Shown here in pieces: positions 23,996-33,959 of a DNA stretch of 64,000 nt (its first letter is position 1; every line of letters begins with the position of its first letter). The position numbers and the translations under genes are program-made. Origin of the DNA: Saprospiraceae bacterium. Lineage in GTDB: Bacteria; Bacteroidota; Bacteroidia; Chitinophagales; Saprospiraceae. The stretch spans positions 1,178,001 to 1,242,000 of the forward strand of contig JADKBV010000011.1 of the NCBI GenBank assembly GCA_016714895.1. Reading direction: 5' to 3'. Below the pieces are notes generated by a model that was not told the DNA's origin, made no database searches, and saw only the letters and a list, made by a program, of their open reading frames with translations.

Positions 23996-25948
23996 ATGGA
24001 TCAACAAAAAAGACCTTTATCGGATTGGCTGCCTATCACCCAAAAGGAAGTGGAGGCAAATGGATGGGATGAGCTCGATGTCATTCTCATTTCAGGCGAC
24101 GCTTACGTAGATCATCCGACTTTTGGTACAGCTGTCATCGGAAGAATCATCGAAAGTGAAGGTTTCAGAATAGCCATCATTCCCCAACCCAATTGGCAGG
24201 ATGATTTGAGAGACTTTAAAAAATTCGGCAAACCCAAATATTTTTTTGGTGTCACAGCCGGATGTATGGACTCCATGGTCAATCATTATACCGCCAGCAA
24301 AAGAAAACGTTCTACCGACGGTTACACTCCGGGTGGTGTTGCCGGATTTCGTCCGGATTATGCAACAACGGTTTATTGCAATATTTTAAAAAAACTGTAT
24401 CCTGATGTACCTGTTCTCATCGGTGGCATCGAAGCTTCTCTGAGAAGAGTGACCCATTACGATTATTGGTCAGACAGATTGATGCCCACCATTTTGGCAG
24501 ATTCCAAAGCAGATATGTTGGTCTATGGTATGGGAGAGCAACCAATCAGGCAAATTCTCAGACTGGTCAAAAAAGGAGTTCCGTTGACTTCCATCAAAGA
24601 TGTAAATCAGATTGCTTACCTTACGGAAAAAGTACCTGAAATCAAAAAATGGAATAATGTTGCACTTTCAAGTCATGAAGACTGCCTTAAAGATAAACTG
24701 AAATATGCTGCCAACTTTAAAATCGTCGAAGTTGAATCCAATAAATGGCAGGCCAACCGGATTACGCAGGAAGTTAGAGGCAAAACATTGGTGATCAATC
24801 CACCATTTATAACCATGACGGAAACCGAAATGGATATGTCATTTGATTTGCCTTATACCAGACTTCCGCATCCGAAGTACAATAAAAGAGGTACCATCCC
24901 GTCCTATGAAATGATTAAGTTCAGCGTAAATATGCATCGTGGTTGTTTCGGAGGTTGCAGCTTTTGTACCATCTCTGCGCATCAGGGAAAGTTTATCGCT
25001 TCCCGGTCTGAAAAATCCATTCTCAAGGAAGTGGAAGAGCTGACCAAACATCCGGAATTTAAAGGGTACATTTCTGATTTGGGCGGCCCATCGGCAAATA
25101 TGTACAAAATGAAGGGCAAAGACGAATCCATCTGTGCCCGTTGTCAGGCACCAAGTTGTATCCATCCGGTGATTTGTTCCAATCTGGATACTTCGCACAA
25201 ACCTTTGACAGAAATCTACAAAAAAGTAGATGCATTGCCTGATGTTAAAAAAGCTTACGTCGGTTCGGGGGTGCGGTATGACTTGTTAGTTGATGATTTT
25301 AACAAAAACAATCAGGAAGGCAATCACGACGAATATCTCGAACAGCTGGTCACCAAACACGTTTGCGGCCGACTGAAGGTAGCTCCTGAACATACCGGAG
25401 ACGCGACCTTAAAAATCATGCGGAAACCGTCTTTCAAATATTTTAAAAAATTTAAAGAGAAATACGACAAAATTCAGGAAAAACACGGTTTAAAACAACC
25501 GCTCATTCCGTATTTTATCAGTTCTCACCCGGGAACGACCGAAGAAGATATGGCCAATCTTGCAGCGGAAACCAAAGATTTAGGATTCCGGCTTGAGCAG
25601 GTTCAGGATTTTACGCCAACGCCGATGACGGTAGCTACGGTGATTTATTATTCCGGTGTACATCCGTATACACTCCAGCCTGTCGATACACCAAAATCCA
25701 AGGAAGATAAAAAAATCCAGAATAATTATTTTTTCTGGTACAAACCCGAATTTAAAGGCTGGATCAGACAACGACTGAACAAAATCGGAAGACAGGATCT
25801 GGCTGAAAGGTTGTTGGGTGAAGACAAACCCAAACATTCCCCATCATTTCCAAAAAAAGCATCAGAAAACAAACCGGAAAGAGGGCAGGGCCCGGTGGAA
25901 TCTTTTACCAATAAGGTTAAAAAACACTGGACAGCAAAAAAGAAGTAA
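23996..25948 (+). CDS. YgiQ-family radical SAM protein
   Basis: 650 residues. The N-terminal B12-binding-like domain starts with 'GWDELDVILISGDAYVDHPTFG' and includes 'GGVAGFRPDYATTVYCNILKK'. The radical SAM cluster motif is CX3CX2C in 'MHRGCFGGCSFCTIS'. The middle has 'DLGGPSANMYKMKGKD' with extra cysteines ('CARCQAPSCIHPVIC'), and the C-terminal DUF3362-like region contains 'EQVQDFTPTPMTVATVIYYSGVHPY'. This conserved family uses a [4Fe-4S] cluster and SAM; the substrate is not established. The start at 23996 matches the family N-terminus. The gene stands alone, with a bidirectional terminator after it. Confidence 0.93.
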   Translation: MDQQKRPLSDWLPITQKEVEANGWDELDVILISGDAYVDHPTFGTAVIGRIIESEGFRIAIIPQPNWQDDLRDFKKFGKPKYFFGVTAGCMDSMVNHYTASKRKRSTDGYTPGGVAGFRPDYATTVYCNILKKLYPDVPVLIGGIEASLRRVTHYDYWSDRLMPTILADSKADMLVYGMGEQPIRQILRLVKKGVPLTSIKDVNQIAYLTEKVPEIKKWNNVALSSHEDCLKDKLKYAANFKIVEVESNKWQANRITQEVRGKTLVINPPFITMTETEMDMSFDLPYTRLPHPKYNKRGTIPSYEMIKFSVNMHRGCFGGCSFCTISAHQGKFIASRSEKSILKEVEELTKHPEFKGYISDLGGPSANMYKMKGKDESICARCQAPSCIHPVICSNLDTSHKPLTEIYKKVDALPDVKKAYVGSGVRYDLLVDDFNKNNQEGNHDEYLEQLVTKHVCGRLKVAPEHTGDATLKIMRKPSFKYFKKFKEKYDKIQEKHGLKQPLIPYFISSHPGTTEEDMANLAAETKDLGFRLEQVQDFTPTPMTVATVIYYSGVHPYTLQPVDTPKSKEDKKIQNNYFFWYKPEFKGWIRQRLNKIGRQDLAERLLGEDKPKHSPSFPKKASENKPERGQGPVESFTNKVKKHWTAKKK

Positions 25949-25952
25949 CATT

Positions 25953-25990
25953 AAAAAGGCCAAATTTTATGAAATGAATTTGGCCTTTTT
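25953..25990. terminator. Bidirectional Rho-independent terminator
   Basis: A perfect 14-bp stem, AAAAAGGCCAAATT with AATTTGGCCTTTTT, encloses a 10-nt loop. It starts 5 bp after the ygiQ stop and also ends the convergent beta-helix lipoprotein gene, with T-runs on both strands. Confidence 0.9.
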
Positions 25991-26012
25991 TGAATCTGAA
26001 ATTTTTTAAACA

Positions 26013-27197
26013 TTAATCCCTGCAGATATTGATGTTTCCGCTGTTGTTAATGGTAAGGTTTTTAGAAGAAAATCCCTCATGGGCAGCGATATCACAGACT
26101 CCGGATCTGGTGAAAGTGCTGTTGTTGATGATGGTGGAAGTTTCATTAAATCCTGCAAGTTTTATATTCGCTTTTAAGGGTCCCCAGTCAAAATTGTCAC
26201 TTCCGCCATCCGAAATGTCAAGATAATTGATGAGGTTTTTATCTGTTTCACTGGTCAGTAAAATTCCTCCCCAATATCCGGCCTCAGCTTCCAGACCTTT
26301 GATGATGACATGGTCATTTGCGGTGCCATTGACCTTTAAAAATGAATTGGTGCCTTCAACCCTGATGGAGGCATTTTCTGTACAAATAATTTGCACACCG
26401 GCCTCGATTTCCAGAGAACTGTTAAAAGTAGAAGATTTGTCAATCAAATATGGGACAGGTGCTTTTCGTATTGTTGTTTTATTGTTTGTATTGTTAAAGT
26501 AGGTTCGGGTATCACTGTAGAAGATGTAATTGGTTTTATTGTTAACATAAGAATTTAGTGAAAAATCCAATCCGTCAAAAACTTCCGGGAATACCACAAC
26601 CGGATAACCATTTCCATTTTTAAAGCTATTGTTGGAAAATGTAGTGATTTCAGCATCAAATAAAATTACAAAACCAGCTTCTCCGAATTCAGTAATTTGT
26701 GTATTTGACAAAGCCAATGTGGATGCCTGTATTGTCAAAGCAGCTTTAACAGGATTTAATTGTCCAAATGAAGAACCAATTCCCGCTTTTTCAATAATGG
26801 CATGGTTGATTTCTGAACCCACCCCTTTGGTGTCAATATAAATACCAGACCATGAAGGGCCAGAGACACCACTATTGGTAAACCTTACAGGTTTTTCTGC
26901 GGTACCAATGGCTTTAATAGTGGCATTTTGTTCGACAGTCAAACTTGAACCGTCTGTAAACTGGATGGTAGTTCCCGGTTCAATGGTCAGAATACCCGTT
27001 GTTATGGAAAAATCACAATCTATAATGTAATCTACTCCGGAATTGTTTCTGTCTTTTAATGTAAGAGATTTTTCGTGATAACAATCCAGTTTTATTGGAA
27101 TTGAAGTGTTTTCATCACCGTCTGTCGAATCTTTGGTGCAGGCAACAAATGCTACGATGATCACAACATACATTGTCAAAAAAGATAAATGTTTCAT
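26013..27197 (-). CDS. Right-handed beta-helix lipoprotein
   Basis: 394 residues from the ATG at 27197. That start gives a short lipoprotein signal, 'MKHLSFLTMYVVIIVAFVAC' with C20; an ATG 36 bp upstream would add a polar extension. The mature protein has repeating short beta-strands with stacked Asn, Ile and Gly ('GILTIEPGTTIQFTDGSSLTVEQNATIKAIGTAEKPVRFTN', 'GSEINHAIIEKAG', 'NLINYLDISDGGSDNFDW'). This pattern is typical of parallel beta-helix proteins. No lyase or hydrolase catalytic residues can be assigned. It is probably a surface or periplasmic structural or binding protein. It is monocistronic, between a terminator and the response-regulator gene upstream. Confidence 0.75.
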   Translation of the reverse strand: MKHLSFLTMYVVIIVAFVACTKDSTDGDENTSIPIKLDCYHEKSLTLKDRNNSGVDYIIDCDFSITTGILTIEPGTTIQFTDGSSLTVEQNATIKAIGTAEKPVRFTNSGVSGPSWSGIYIDTKGVGSEINHAIIEKAGIGSSFGQLNPVKAALTIQASTLALSNTQITEFGEAGFVILFDAEITTFSNNSFKNGNGYPVVVFPEVFDGLDFSLNSYVNNKTNYIFYSDTRTYFNNTNNKTTIRKAPVPYLIDKSSTFNSSLEIEAGVQIICTENASIRVEGTNSFLKVNGTANDHVIIKGLEAEAGYWGGILLTSETDKNLINYLDISDGGSDNFDWGPLKANIKLAGFNETSTIINNSTFTRSGVCDIAAHEGFSSKNLTINNSGNINICRD

Positions 27198-27478
27198 AAT
27201 ACTTATTTTAATAAATGAATAATTATGCCACAAAGGTCAGGTTATTCAAACTGTCAGACATGGAGGAAAAACATGATTTATAAAATTGGTGGAAAACCAC
27301 CAGGCTACAATTTGAGATGTAGGAGTATAGATAACTTCTTTTATTACAAAGATCTTACATATTTCATTTGATAGTTGGAAATAAGTATCTAATTACTCAA
27401 ATAATAAAAGTATATATTTGGTAAGCATTGTATTTATTTCTTTAGGGTGTGTTAATCAGATATTGACCAACAATCTTT

Positions 27479-28120
27479 TTAATCCACCATTCCGTTAAGG
27501 ATGGCTTTTTTGACCAGTCCAGCAATATTTTTTACATCAAATTTCATAAACAATGAAGCACGGTGACTTTCAACGGTATGTTCGGAAATATAAAGTTTTT
27601 CTGCAATTTCTTTGGATGTTAATTCTTCTGTAATGAGCTGCAAAATCTCTATTTCTCTTGAAGTCAGGTCCGGAAAATTTGAATTATTAGTTGTGGTTTT
27701 TCCTTTCAGATGATTGGTCAGAATTTTTTGGATATCCGGCGGAATATATTCTTCGCCTTTCACTAAATTTGAAATACAGGAAACAAAAACAGATATGGGG
27801 CTAGATTTGAGCAGGTAGCTGTCTGCACCTGCTTTGAAAGCAGACTGAATGACTCTCGGATGGTCATGACTGCTCACTGAGATGATGATGGATTCCGGAT
27901 TTTTTTTACGTATGTCCCGAATGATCGTCCGGCCGTCTGAATCTCCTAATGAGATGTCCACCATAAAGTAGTGATATGTGTAAGGATTTTCCAGAGCAAT
28001 AAATTCCTCCAATGAGTGGCATATATCTACCTGATCAAAGTGTCCGGTATGCAACAAAATATCCCGGATACCGGCAGCAACCAAAGGATGGTCATCTAAT
28101 ATCATTGCGCTAATCTCCAT
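27479..28120 (-). CDS. NarL/FixJ-family response regulator
   Basis: 213 residues from the ATG at 28120. The ATG 63 bp upstream would put a non-homologous stretch before the first receiver strand. The receiver domain has the acidic pair D9/D10, the phosphorylation site D55 in 'YFMVDISLGDSDG' and the conserved K105. A LuxR-type HTH follows ('LTSREIEILQLITEELTSKEIAEKLYISEHTVESHRASLFMKF'). The start overlaps the end of the sensor kinase gene by 11 bp, so the two are translated together and form a cognate pair. Targets are not evident; the neighbouring LRR and beta-helix genes are candidates only by position. Confidence 0.93.
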   Translation of the reverse strand: MEISAMILDDHPLVAAGIRDILLHTGHFDQVDICHSLEEFIALENPYTYHYFMVDISLGDSDGRTIIRDIRKKNPESIIISVSSHDHPRVIQSAFKAGADSYLLKSSPISVFVSCISNLVKGEEYIPPDIQKILTNHLKGKTTTNNSNFPDLTSREIEILQLITEELTSKEIAEKLYISEHTVESHRASLFMKFDVKNIAGLVKKAILNGMVD

Positions 28121-29957
28121 ATCTGATGTTGATTGTAACTTCAGTTCCTGAACCCGAAGATGACTGAACCTCCATATTTCCACCCAAATCTGCCAGCCTG
28201 CTTTTTACAAATCCAAACCCGGAACTCAGGACGTCTTCAGAAATACCTTTCCCATCATCTGAAACAGAAAGCGTGAGCATAGAGCCGGTATCATTGATTT
28301 TTACATCTATTTTGCCGGCATCTGCATATCTGACAGCATTGGAGATGATTTCCTGAGCGATGCGGTAAACAAAAAGTTCAAAGGATTTTCTTTTTCCGGA
28401 AAGATAACTGATGTTGGTAAAAGTCACAGGTACCATTGCACTGTATTCGTTGCACAAAACCTGAAGAGAAGCGATCAGTCCTTCGTCAACAAAAGTTTTA
28501 GGCAACATATTGTGAGCTGTATTTCTGGTGTTTTGGTGGAGCAGGTTTAATTTTTGTTCTATCTCATTCAGGATCGGCGAATTCAAATCCATATTTTTCA
28601 AACCGGTAAACATCTTTAGGGCCGCAATTTCATTTGCCAGACCGTCATGCAGGTCTTTTGCAAGTCTTACCCTTTCATTTTGTTCGCCTTCCACTACGGC
28701 CAGCATGGTAGCTTGTTCTTTTGTTTCCTGTAGTGATTTGAGTTTTTCATTGGCCTTTAGTTTTTGCATCTTCGATCTGAAAATTAAACTAAGGATGATC
28801 ACCAGCGAAAATAATAAGCCTGAAAAAAGACGGGTATTTAAAAGTGACTTTGCCACCAATTCCGATTTTTGTTGGGCTATTACTTCAGACTTTTTGACTG
28901 CTTCATATTTTTCCAATAATTCCAATTTGAGTTTTTGGTAATCCTGTTTAGACAAACTATCTGTGATTTGACCATAAAGTTTGTACTTTTCCATCGCCTT
29001 GGCGGTCTGACCATCTTTTTCATATGCTTTTGCCAGAGTGAGCAGGTTGGGAACCCGAAATCGAGGTAATTGGTTTTTAAAATAATCTTCAGCTTCTTCG
29101 CCAAATTGAATCGATTTTTTAGGAGAAGAAGTCTGGAAAAAAGATGCCATTGCGGCAGTGCATAATGCTTTTTTGTAGTCATCCTGCAATTGGCTGGCTA
29201 ATGAGTATGCTTCTTCGTAATGGGATAGAGCAGAAATATTGTCATTTTTACGTGCGGCCAGGTCAGCCAATGTCAGGATTCCGTACAGGCGGGCTGTAGG
29301 ATCCTCTTGTTTGAGCCCGGTTTCAATCGCTTTGTCGGCATATTTTTTGGCTAAATCCAGGCTATCTAAAGAAAAATAAACAAAACTCATGTTGCCATAA
29401 AGGGTTCCCGTAAAAGGAGCTTCGATATTTTGTTCCAATAAAATTTTTTCTCCTTGTTGCAAATACTCCAATGCCTTTTCAAATTGTTTATCATCCAAAA
29501 ATATGTTGGCCAGATTATTATACACATAGCCGGACTTGACGTATTCTTTGTGTTTTTTCAGGTTTTGTGCAGCGATAAGAAAATAATATGCCGCTGAATC
29601 CGGTTTATTGGACATCAGATGTGCGCCACCCAAAATATTGGTAAAATCAGCAATCATACTATCGATGGCAAATCGTTGTACAAAATGATATCCACGTCGT
29701 CCCCAATACAGGCTGCTGTCTAATTGTTGAAGCCGCGTATAATATTTGCTGTAGGCATACAAAATTTCAGCTTCATCAGGAGGAGACATTTTTTTGTCGG
29801 AATCGTATAATGCGTCTAATGCCTGTAATGCTGCACGTGGATTTTCTTTAAAAATGTTATCAGTTTTTTTAATTTCTGTTACGATAGCAGATTGTGATAT
29901 CAGCTGCTGAAATGCCAATGTTAAAAAAAGTGACAGAAATAAAAATTTATGAAACAT
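28110..29957 (-). CDS. TPR-containing sensor histidine kinase (HisKA_3/NarX-like)
   Basis: 615 residues. After the signal peptide (ending near residue 22), a periplasmic array of tetratricopeptide repeats runs to about residue 350 ('YVYNNLANIFLDDKQFEKALEYLQQGEKIL', 'AKAYEKDGQTAKAMEKYKLYGQI'). One membrane helix follows (about 376-394), then a coiled-coil. The HisKA_3 box 'ERVRLAKDLHDGLANEIAALK' has phospho-accepting H437. The HATPase_c domain has an N-box ('EIISNAVRYADAG'), a G1 box ('DDGKGI') and a G2 region ('SGFGFVKSRL'). TPR sensors with NarL-type partners are common in Bacteroidota. The ligand is unknown. The downstream response regulator is its partner. Confidence 0.93.
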   Translation of the reverse strand: MFHKFLFLSLFLTLAFQQLISQSAIVTEIKKTDNIFKENPRAALQALDALYDSDKKMSPPDEAEILYAYSKYYTRLQQLDSSLYWGRRGYHFVQRFAIDSMIADFTNILGGAHLMSNKPDSAAYYFLIAAQNLKKHKEYVKSGYVYNNLANIFLDDKQFEKALEYLQQGEKILLEQNIEAPFTGTLYGNMSFVYFSLDSLDLAKKYADKAIETGLKQEDPTARLYGILTLADLAARKNDNISALSHYEEAYSLASQLQDDYKKALCTAAMASFFQTSSPKKSIQFGEEAEDYFKNQLPRFRVPNLLTLAKAYEKDGQTAKAMEKYKLYGQITDSLSKQDYQKLKLELLEKYEAVKKSEVIAQQKSELVAKSLLNTRLFSGLLFSLVIILSLIFRSKMQKLKANEKLKSLQETKEQATMLAVVEGEQNERVRLAKDLHDGLANEIAALKMFTGLKNMDLNSPILNEIEQKLNLLHQNTRNTAHNMLPKTFVDEGLIASLQVLCNEYSAMVPVTFTNISYLSGKRKSFELFVYRIAQEIISNAVRYADAGKIDVKINDTGSMLTLSVSDDGKGISEDVLSSGFGFVKSRLADLGGNMEVQSSSGSGTEVTINIRYGD

Positions 29958-30239
29958 CCTGATCCTGTTTTGTCAGGCAAATATAAAGAAAACAAAAGAA
30001 TTGGTGGGAATTATTGATTTTTGGGTTAGGGCATTTAAATAAGCATTAAAATTGGTCGGTTTGTTTTTGCATATGGTCATTATCAAGACAAATTATATAA
30101 AAAAGGTCAAAATTAATGGGTTGTTTTTTCAATCCCGAAAAACAAAAATCCAAAAGAGCTAAAACGAACACACTTCTCATTCATTAACTTTAAACTTTTA
30201 ACAATTAAATGTTAAACTATAAACACTAAACAATATTAT

Positions 30240-32591
30240 CTACATCTTCACAAACTTCACCCTTCCTCTTTTGTCTTTATCCGAAAGGTGTAAGATATAG
30301 GTTCCGCTGTCCAATCCACAAACATCAACGGAATAACCATCGACTCCGGTGACTTTGATCAATCGGCCTGAGATGTCAAAAATTTCTGCTTTGGTCCAAC
30401 GATTGCTGCTGTCCAACGTCAACACATCCCGGACAGGATTCGGATGGATGGTGACCTCTGTCTGAATATCCTTTGTTCCGGACGGAATAGCAATGGTCGT
30501 CTGCGTTTCATTCGTCCGGATCGGAAAGTTGTAGTCAAAATAGATGTCTGCCAGATTTTTCATTTCGTCGCCGAGCTTAAGGGTTGACTTGGTTTTGATT
30601 TTGAAAGCGACATAACCATCGTTGGTTTCATCTTCGAAAGGAAGCTGGATATTTTCAAAAATAAACTCCACTTTATTGGCTACGATGCGGGTGAAGACTT
30701 CATGGCTGGCATCGGTAATGAGGAGAGACGACACATCAAAAACTTTGTCGTCGATGATATCTTTGATGACTACATTTTCTGCGGCAAAGTTGCCGGTATT
30801 TTCAAAACGGATGAGAAAATCGACGTATTTACCCACGCTGTCCGGATGGAAATATTGACCTTGAAGGCAGGTTTTGTCATTTGGGTCGTAAGAGCCTACG
30901 ATGACATTTTCAAGTCTGAATACATTGTCAAGGATATTGGCGTACAGGTAGGTGATATCGCCTGCGTTGACAGGGGGTGTTTCCATTGGGCTGTTCAGGT
31001 TGAGCGTCACGATGACCTCTCGTTTTTCAAAAGGCAGCAAATCTGTGTAATCCCAGGAGAGTTTACCACTGTTGATGGCATCCGGTGTTTTGTCAGCAAT
31101 TATATATTCAAAAATATTTTCATCATAGGTAAAATGAATGGTTCCTGTTTCAAAGAGATTGCCTTTATTTTCCCAGATGATTTTGTATTGGGCATCAAAG
31201 CCGGGACGGGCTGGGGGAGTTAATGGGATGATCGTAATATCTATCTGCCGATGTGGTTCCTTAGGTGTGATACAGAAATTTTGGGTGATGGTGTCGGAAG
31301 TGCCGGGGAAAGTCACTGTAAGAGAAGGCGGTGATATTTCAAAAAATTCAGAATTTTCAAGAACAGGTGTTATGGTGTGGGTGCCTTCCTGAACGGGAAT
31401 AGAGTAATTTCCTGTAGAGTTTGATAAAATATTCCCTTCCACATTTCCATTGGTGATTGTATATTTTAAATATGGAAGTTTTATATCACTATCATCACAA
31501 CCATTTTTGTTATAATCGTACTTATTTTGGCCATTGATTGTATAAAAAGCACCGCCCGGAGTAAAGGTACAATAGGAATTGACTTCACAATTTAGTACGC
31601 CATTAAATAAGGCTTTATATTTTATTTCATTTATATTTTCTTCATCACAACAGATGTATTCCAAATTTTCATTATTCAATAAAGATAAATAATCTAAGGT
31701 ATTCCCGGTTTTAATAAAAAGGTATTTAAGGTCATTATAATCAAAATTCAGACTTTTTAAATTTGAAAGATTGTTAGCACTTACTTCTTCAAGATTATTA
31801 TTAGAAGCTAACAGGGAATAAAGATTTTTTGCTTCTTCTAAATTAAGTGAGGTTAATTGATTTTGGCTACAAATTATTGTTGTAAGTTCAGGAACACCTT
31901 TTAATGAAAGGGATGTAAGCATATTGTTATGGCAACCTAAATAGATTAAGTTGGGTAAATTATTTAACTCAAAGGATTCCAATTTACCTGATGGGCAACT
32001 TATTTCTTCCAGAGCCAAACAATCCTGAATTTTTAGGGAAACAATATTGTGATTGGAGAAACTTAGTTTTTTTAATTTAGGTAAAGTCCCGATTTTCAGA
32101 TTTTCAAGTAAGTTATCACTACAATCAAGCCACACTAAATTAATTAAAGTACTTGCATCCAGTTCTTTTAAATTGTTATGTAATGTAAAAAGCGTTACAA
32201 GATTTGATAAAGAATTTATTTTTAAATTTTCAATTTTATTATACATACATAAAAGCCCCTCCAAACTTTTTAATTTTTCGACATCCAATGAGGTTAGTTC
32301 ATTTTTACTGCAATCAAGAGATTTTAAATTTGTAAAAAAATCAATTCCTTCTAAACTTTTAATATTTTTTTCACTTACATCAAGCCAGGTGATCATATTC
32401 ACTTCGGAAATTTCTATTTCCCCATCATTATTTGCATCAGCATCAGCATCACCCGTACCATCACCATCTGTATCCACACACTTCGTATTCACCAACGCAT
32501 TTTTAAAATTCGGGTCGGGGAAGTTGATGATCTGAGCTTGTGCTTCATAACTAAGCATCAAGGACAATAAAAGGGATAAAAAGAATTTCAT
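30240..32591 (-). CDS. Secreted leucine-rich-repeat protein with T9SS sorting domain
   Basis: 783 residues. A signal peptide ends at 'EAQAQ'. Next is an Asp-rich stretch resembling a calcium site ('DTDGDGTGDADADANNDGEIE', about 39-59). Leucine-rich repeats of about 21 residues follow, up to about residue 330 ('NLKSLDCSKNELTSLDVEKL', 'NLVWLDCSDNLLENLKIGTL'). Then come a carboxypeptidase-regulatory-like region and a DUF11/DUF7619-like beta domain ('GSYDPNDKTCLQGQYF', 'YVDFLIRFENTGNFAAENVVIKD'). The C-terminal type A sorting domain runs from 'IHPNPVRDVLTLDSS' to 'GTYILHLSDKDKRGRVKFVKM'. It is exported by type IX secretion and attached to the surface; adhesion or binding is likely. Confidence 0.9.
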   Translation of the reverse strand: MKFFLSLLLSLMLSYEAQAQIINFPDPNFKNALVNTKCVDTDGDGTGDADADANNDGEIEISEVNMITWLDVSEKNIKSLEGIDFFTNLKSLDCSKNELTSLDVEKLKSLEGLLCMYNKIENLKINSLSNLVTLFTLHNNLKELDASTLINLVWLDCSDNLLENLKIGTLPKLKKLSFSNHNIVSLKIQDCLALEEISCPSGKLESFELNNLPNLIYLGCHNNMLTSLSLKGVPELTTIICSQNQLTSLNLEEAKNLYSLLASNNNLEEVSANNLSNLKSLNFDYNDLKYLFIKTGNTLDYLSLLNNENLEYICCDEENINEIKYKALFNGVLNCEVNSYCTFTPGGAFYTINGQNKYDYNKNGCDDSDIKLPYLKYTITNGNVEGNILSNSTGNYSIPVQEGTHTITPVLENSEFFEISPPSLTVTFPGTSDTITQNFCITPKEPHRQIDITIIPLTPPARPGFDAQYKIIWENKGNLFETGTIHFTYDENIFEYIIADKTPDAINSGKLSWDYTDLLPFEKREVIVTLNLNSPMETPPVNAGDITYLYANILDNVFRLENVIVGSYDPNDKTCLQGQYFHPDSVGKYVDFLIRFENTGNFAAENVVIKDIIDDKVFDVSSLLITDASHEVFTRIVANKVEFIFENIQLPFEDETNDGYVAFKIKTKSTLKLGDEMKNLADIYFDYNFPIRTNETQTTIAIPSGTKDIQTEVTIHPNPVRDVLTLDSSNRWTKAEIFDISGRLIKVTGVDGYSVDVCGLDSGTYILHLSDKDKRGRVKFVKM

Positions 32592-32964
32592 TTTTTTCGA
32601 ATGTTTAGTGATAAAATAAACGTTAGAACACGCAGTTTTCCGTCAGACAAACCTTTAAGCAGCTGTTTATCTGAATTATCTCAAGAACCTTAGAACAAAT
32701 ATACACCGTGTTTTCAAAATCTGATATATCCTATATGTACTTTTTTTAAAAATATGTCTTCTCCGATAAAAAACGGATGATTTATATTGTGTTTTTTACT
32801 AAAAATACGCAATTTTCTAAATTTAGAGGTGACTGAGGATCGGCAAAACCCTTTTCTAAAGCAGATAGGTATCAGTCATCTTCTCAATGTACCATATCCG
32901 GACAACACTACATGATTTATAGTATGTGTAGTATTAATTTTTTCCTTATTGGTAAAAAATCTTG
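32592..32964. other. 373-bp intergenic region
   Basis: This AT-rich non-coding spacer lies between two minus-strand genes. A minus-strand TATATTTG box at 32696-32703 may be the -7 element of the LRR gene, leaving a leader of about 95 nt. No repeat or RNA gene was recognised. Confidence 0.4.
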
Positions 32965-33741
32965 TCAGTCCGAATGCAGATACGTCAAAACTTTTTGGTT
33001 GAACACGGTAGGTTTTTCAACATTCACCACGTGACCACAATCTTCGATGATTTCCAGGACGGCACGATGTTGGTTTTTTATTACCTGACGGATGGGTTCC
33101 AGAAACATATAGTCTTCACTGCCCATCACATACAACGTCGGATGCGACACCGGGATATCTCTGTGGAGTTTCAGTATTTTGTTGACCGAAGCAGTCAGTT
33201 TATACCATCTGACAAATTCTTTTTGTGCCAGTTTTTTGGCTTCGTTGACGAATAAGGTGCGGGCTTCTTTATGATTTTTCCGGGGTAGAATGACAAATGA
33301 AAATATTTTGTACAAAAACATGTAGGGAAGTACAGACTTAAGCCAATCGCCTATTTTCATCAGGATTTTTCCACGGAGATTAAAATTGAGAATGGCTCCT
33401 CCCAGCACGAGTTTGTCGACTTTATGGGGAAATAATTCTGCTATTTCGCGGATGATAATGGTTCCCAGGGAAATGCCTACCATATGTGTTTTTTGGATCG
33501 ATAAATGTTCCAGAACATCAACCACTTCTTTTGCTATATCTTTGAAGGTATAGTGATGGGTTTGGTTGCCTTTCGGCGATTTGCCATGTCCCCTGAGATC
33601 CAGGACCAACACATTAAAATGTGGCATAAAAAACCGAATCTGTTTGTACCATATCGCAGAACTGCCACCGGCTCCGTGGACAAAAGTAATCCACGGCAGG
33701 TCCTTTTTGGGTTGGGTAAACACTTTGTAATACAACATCAT
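32965..33741 (-). CDS. Alpha/beta-hydrolase fold protein
   Basis: 258 residues. The oxyanion loop is 'FVHGAGGSSAIW' near 20-31, 'VLDLRGHGKSP' follows, and the nucleophile elbow GISLG has S91. The acid is likely the Asp of 'VMGSEDYMF', and the histidine lies in 'EDCGHVVNVEKP' near the C-terminus. All triad parts are present. There is no signal peptide, so it is cytoplasmic. The substrate cannot be told from sequence; esterase, lipase-like or C-C hydrolase activity is possible. It is divergent from the M1-like gene and stands alone. Confidence 0.88.
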   Translation of the reverse strand: MMLYYKVFTQPKKDLPWITFVHGAGGSSAIWYKQIRFFMPHFNVLVLDLRGHGKSPKGNQTHHYTFKDIAKEVVDVLEHLSIQKTHMVGISLGTIIIREIAELFPHKVDKLVLGGAILNFNLRGKILMKIGDWLKSVLPYMFLYKIFSFVILPRKNHKEARTLFVNEAKKLAQKEFVRWYKLTASVNKILKLHRDIPVSHPTLYVMGSEDYMFLEPIRQVIKNQHRAVLEIIEDCGHVVNVEKPTVFNQKVLTYLHSD

Positions 33742-33933
33742 CGGTAATTATTCAACAATAAAAATATCTGTGGCAAAAAAATAAGGATGCTTCTTTATCT
33801 GTAAGATCTAAAAACCTTATAAAACCGGTTTAAACAACAGAAATCAAAAAGTGTTTCCTGATGTCGGGGAGACTTTGGAAAAAGAGAAAAAAACTTACCT
33901 TTTAGGAATAACGATTTTTTCAACGCTTCCTTT

Positions 33934-33941
33934 TATCTTTG
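33934..33941 (+). promoter_or_regulatory. -7 promoter box for the M1-like gene
   Basis: TATCTTTG matches TAnnTTTG and lies 18 bp before the ATG at 33960, predicting a leader of about 12 nt. It rules out the in-frame TTG at 33939 as the start. Confidence 0.45.
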
Positions 33942-33959
33942 CCACAAAATGATAAAACC

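Noticed and set aside
27411..27420. TATATTTG box on the plus strand between two minus-strand genes
   Set aside because: There is no plus-strand gene downstream and no -33 element; probably a chance match in AT-rich DNA.
30702..31223. 173-residue open frame opposite the LRR gene
   Set aside because: It is the shadow of a strongly coding minus-strand T9SS protein; there is no family pattern and no start signal.
32053..32535. 160-residue open frame opposite the LRR repeats
   Set aside because: It is created by the Leu/Asn-rich repeat codons read backwards; low-complexity Ser/Phe/Lys composition.
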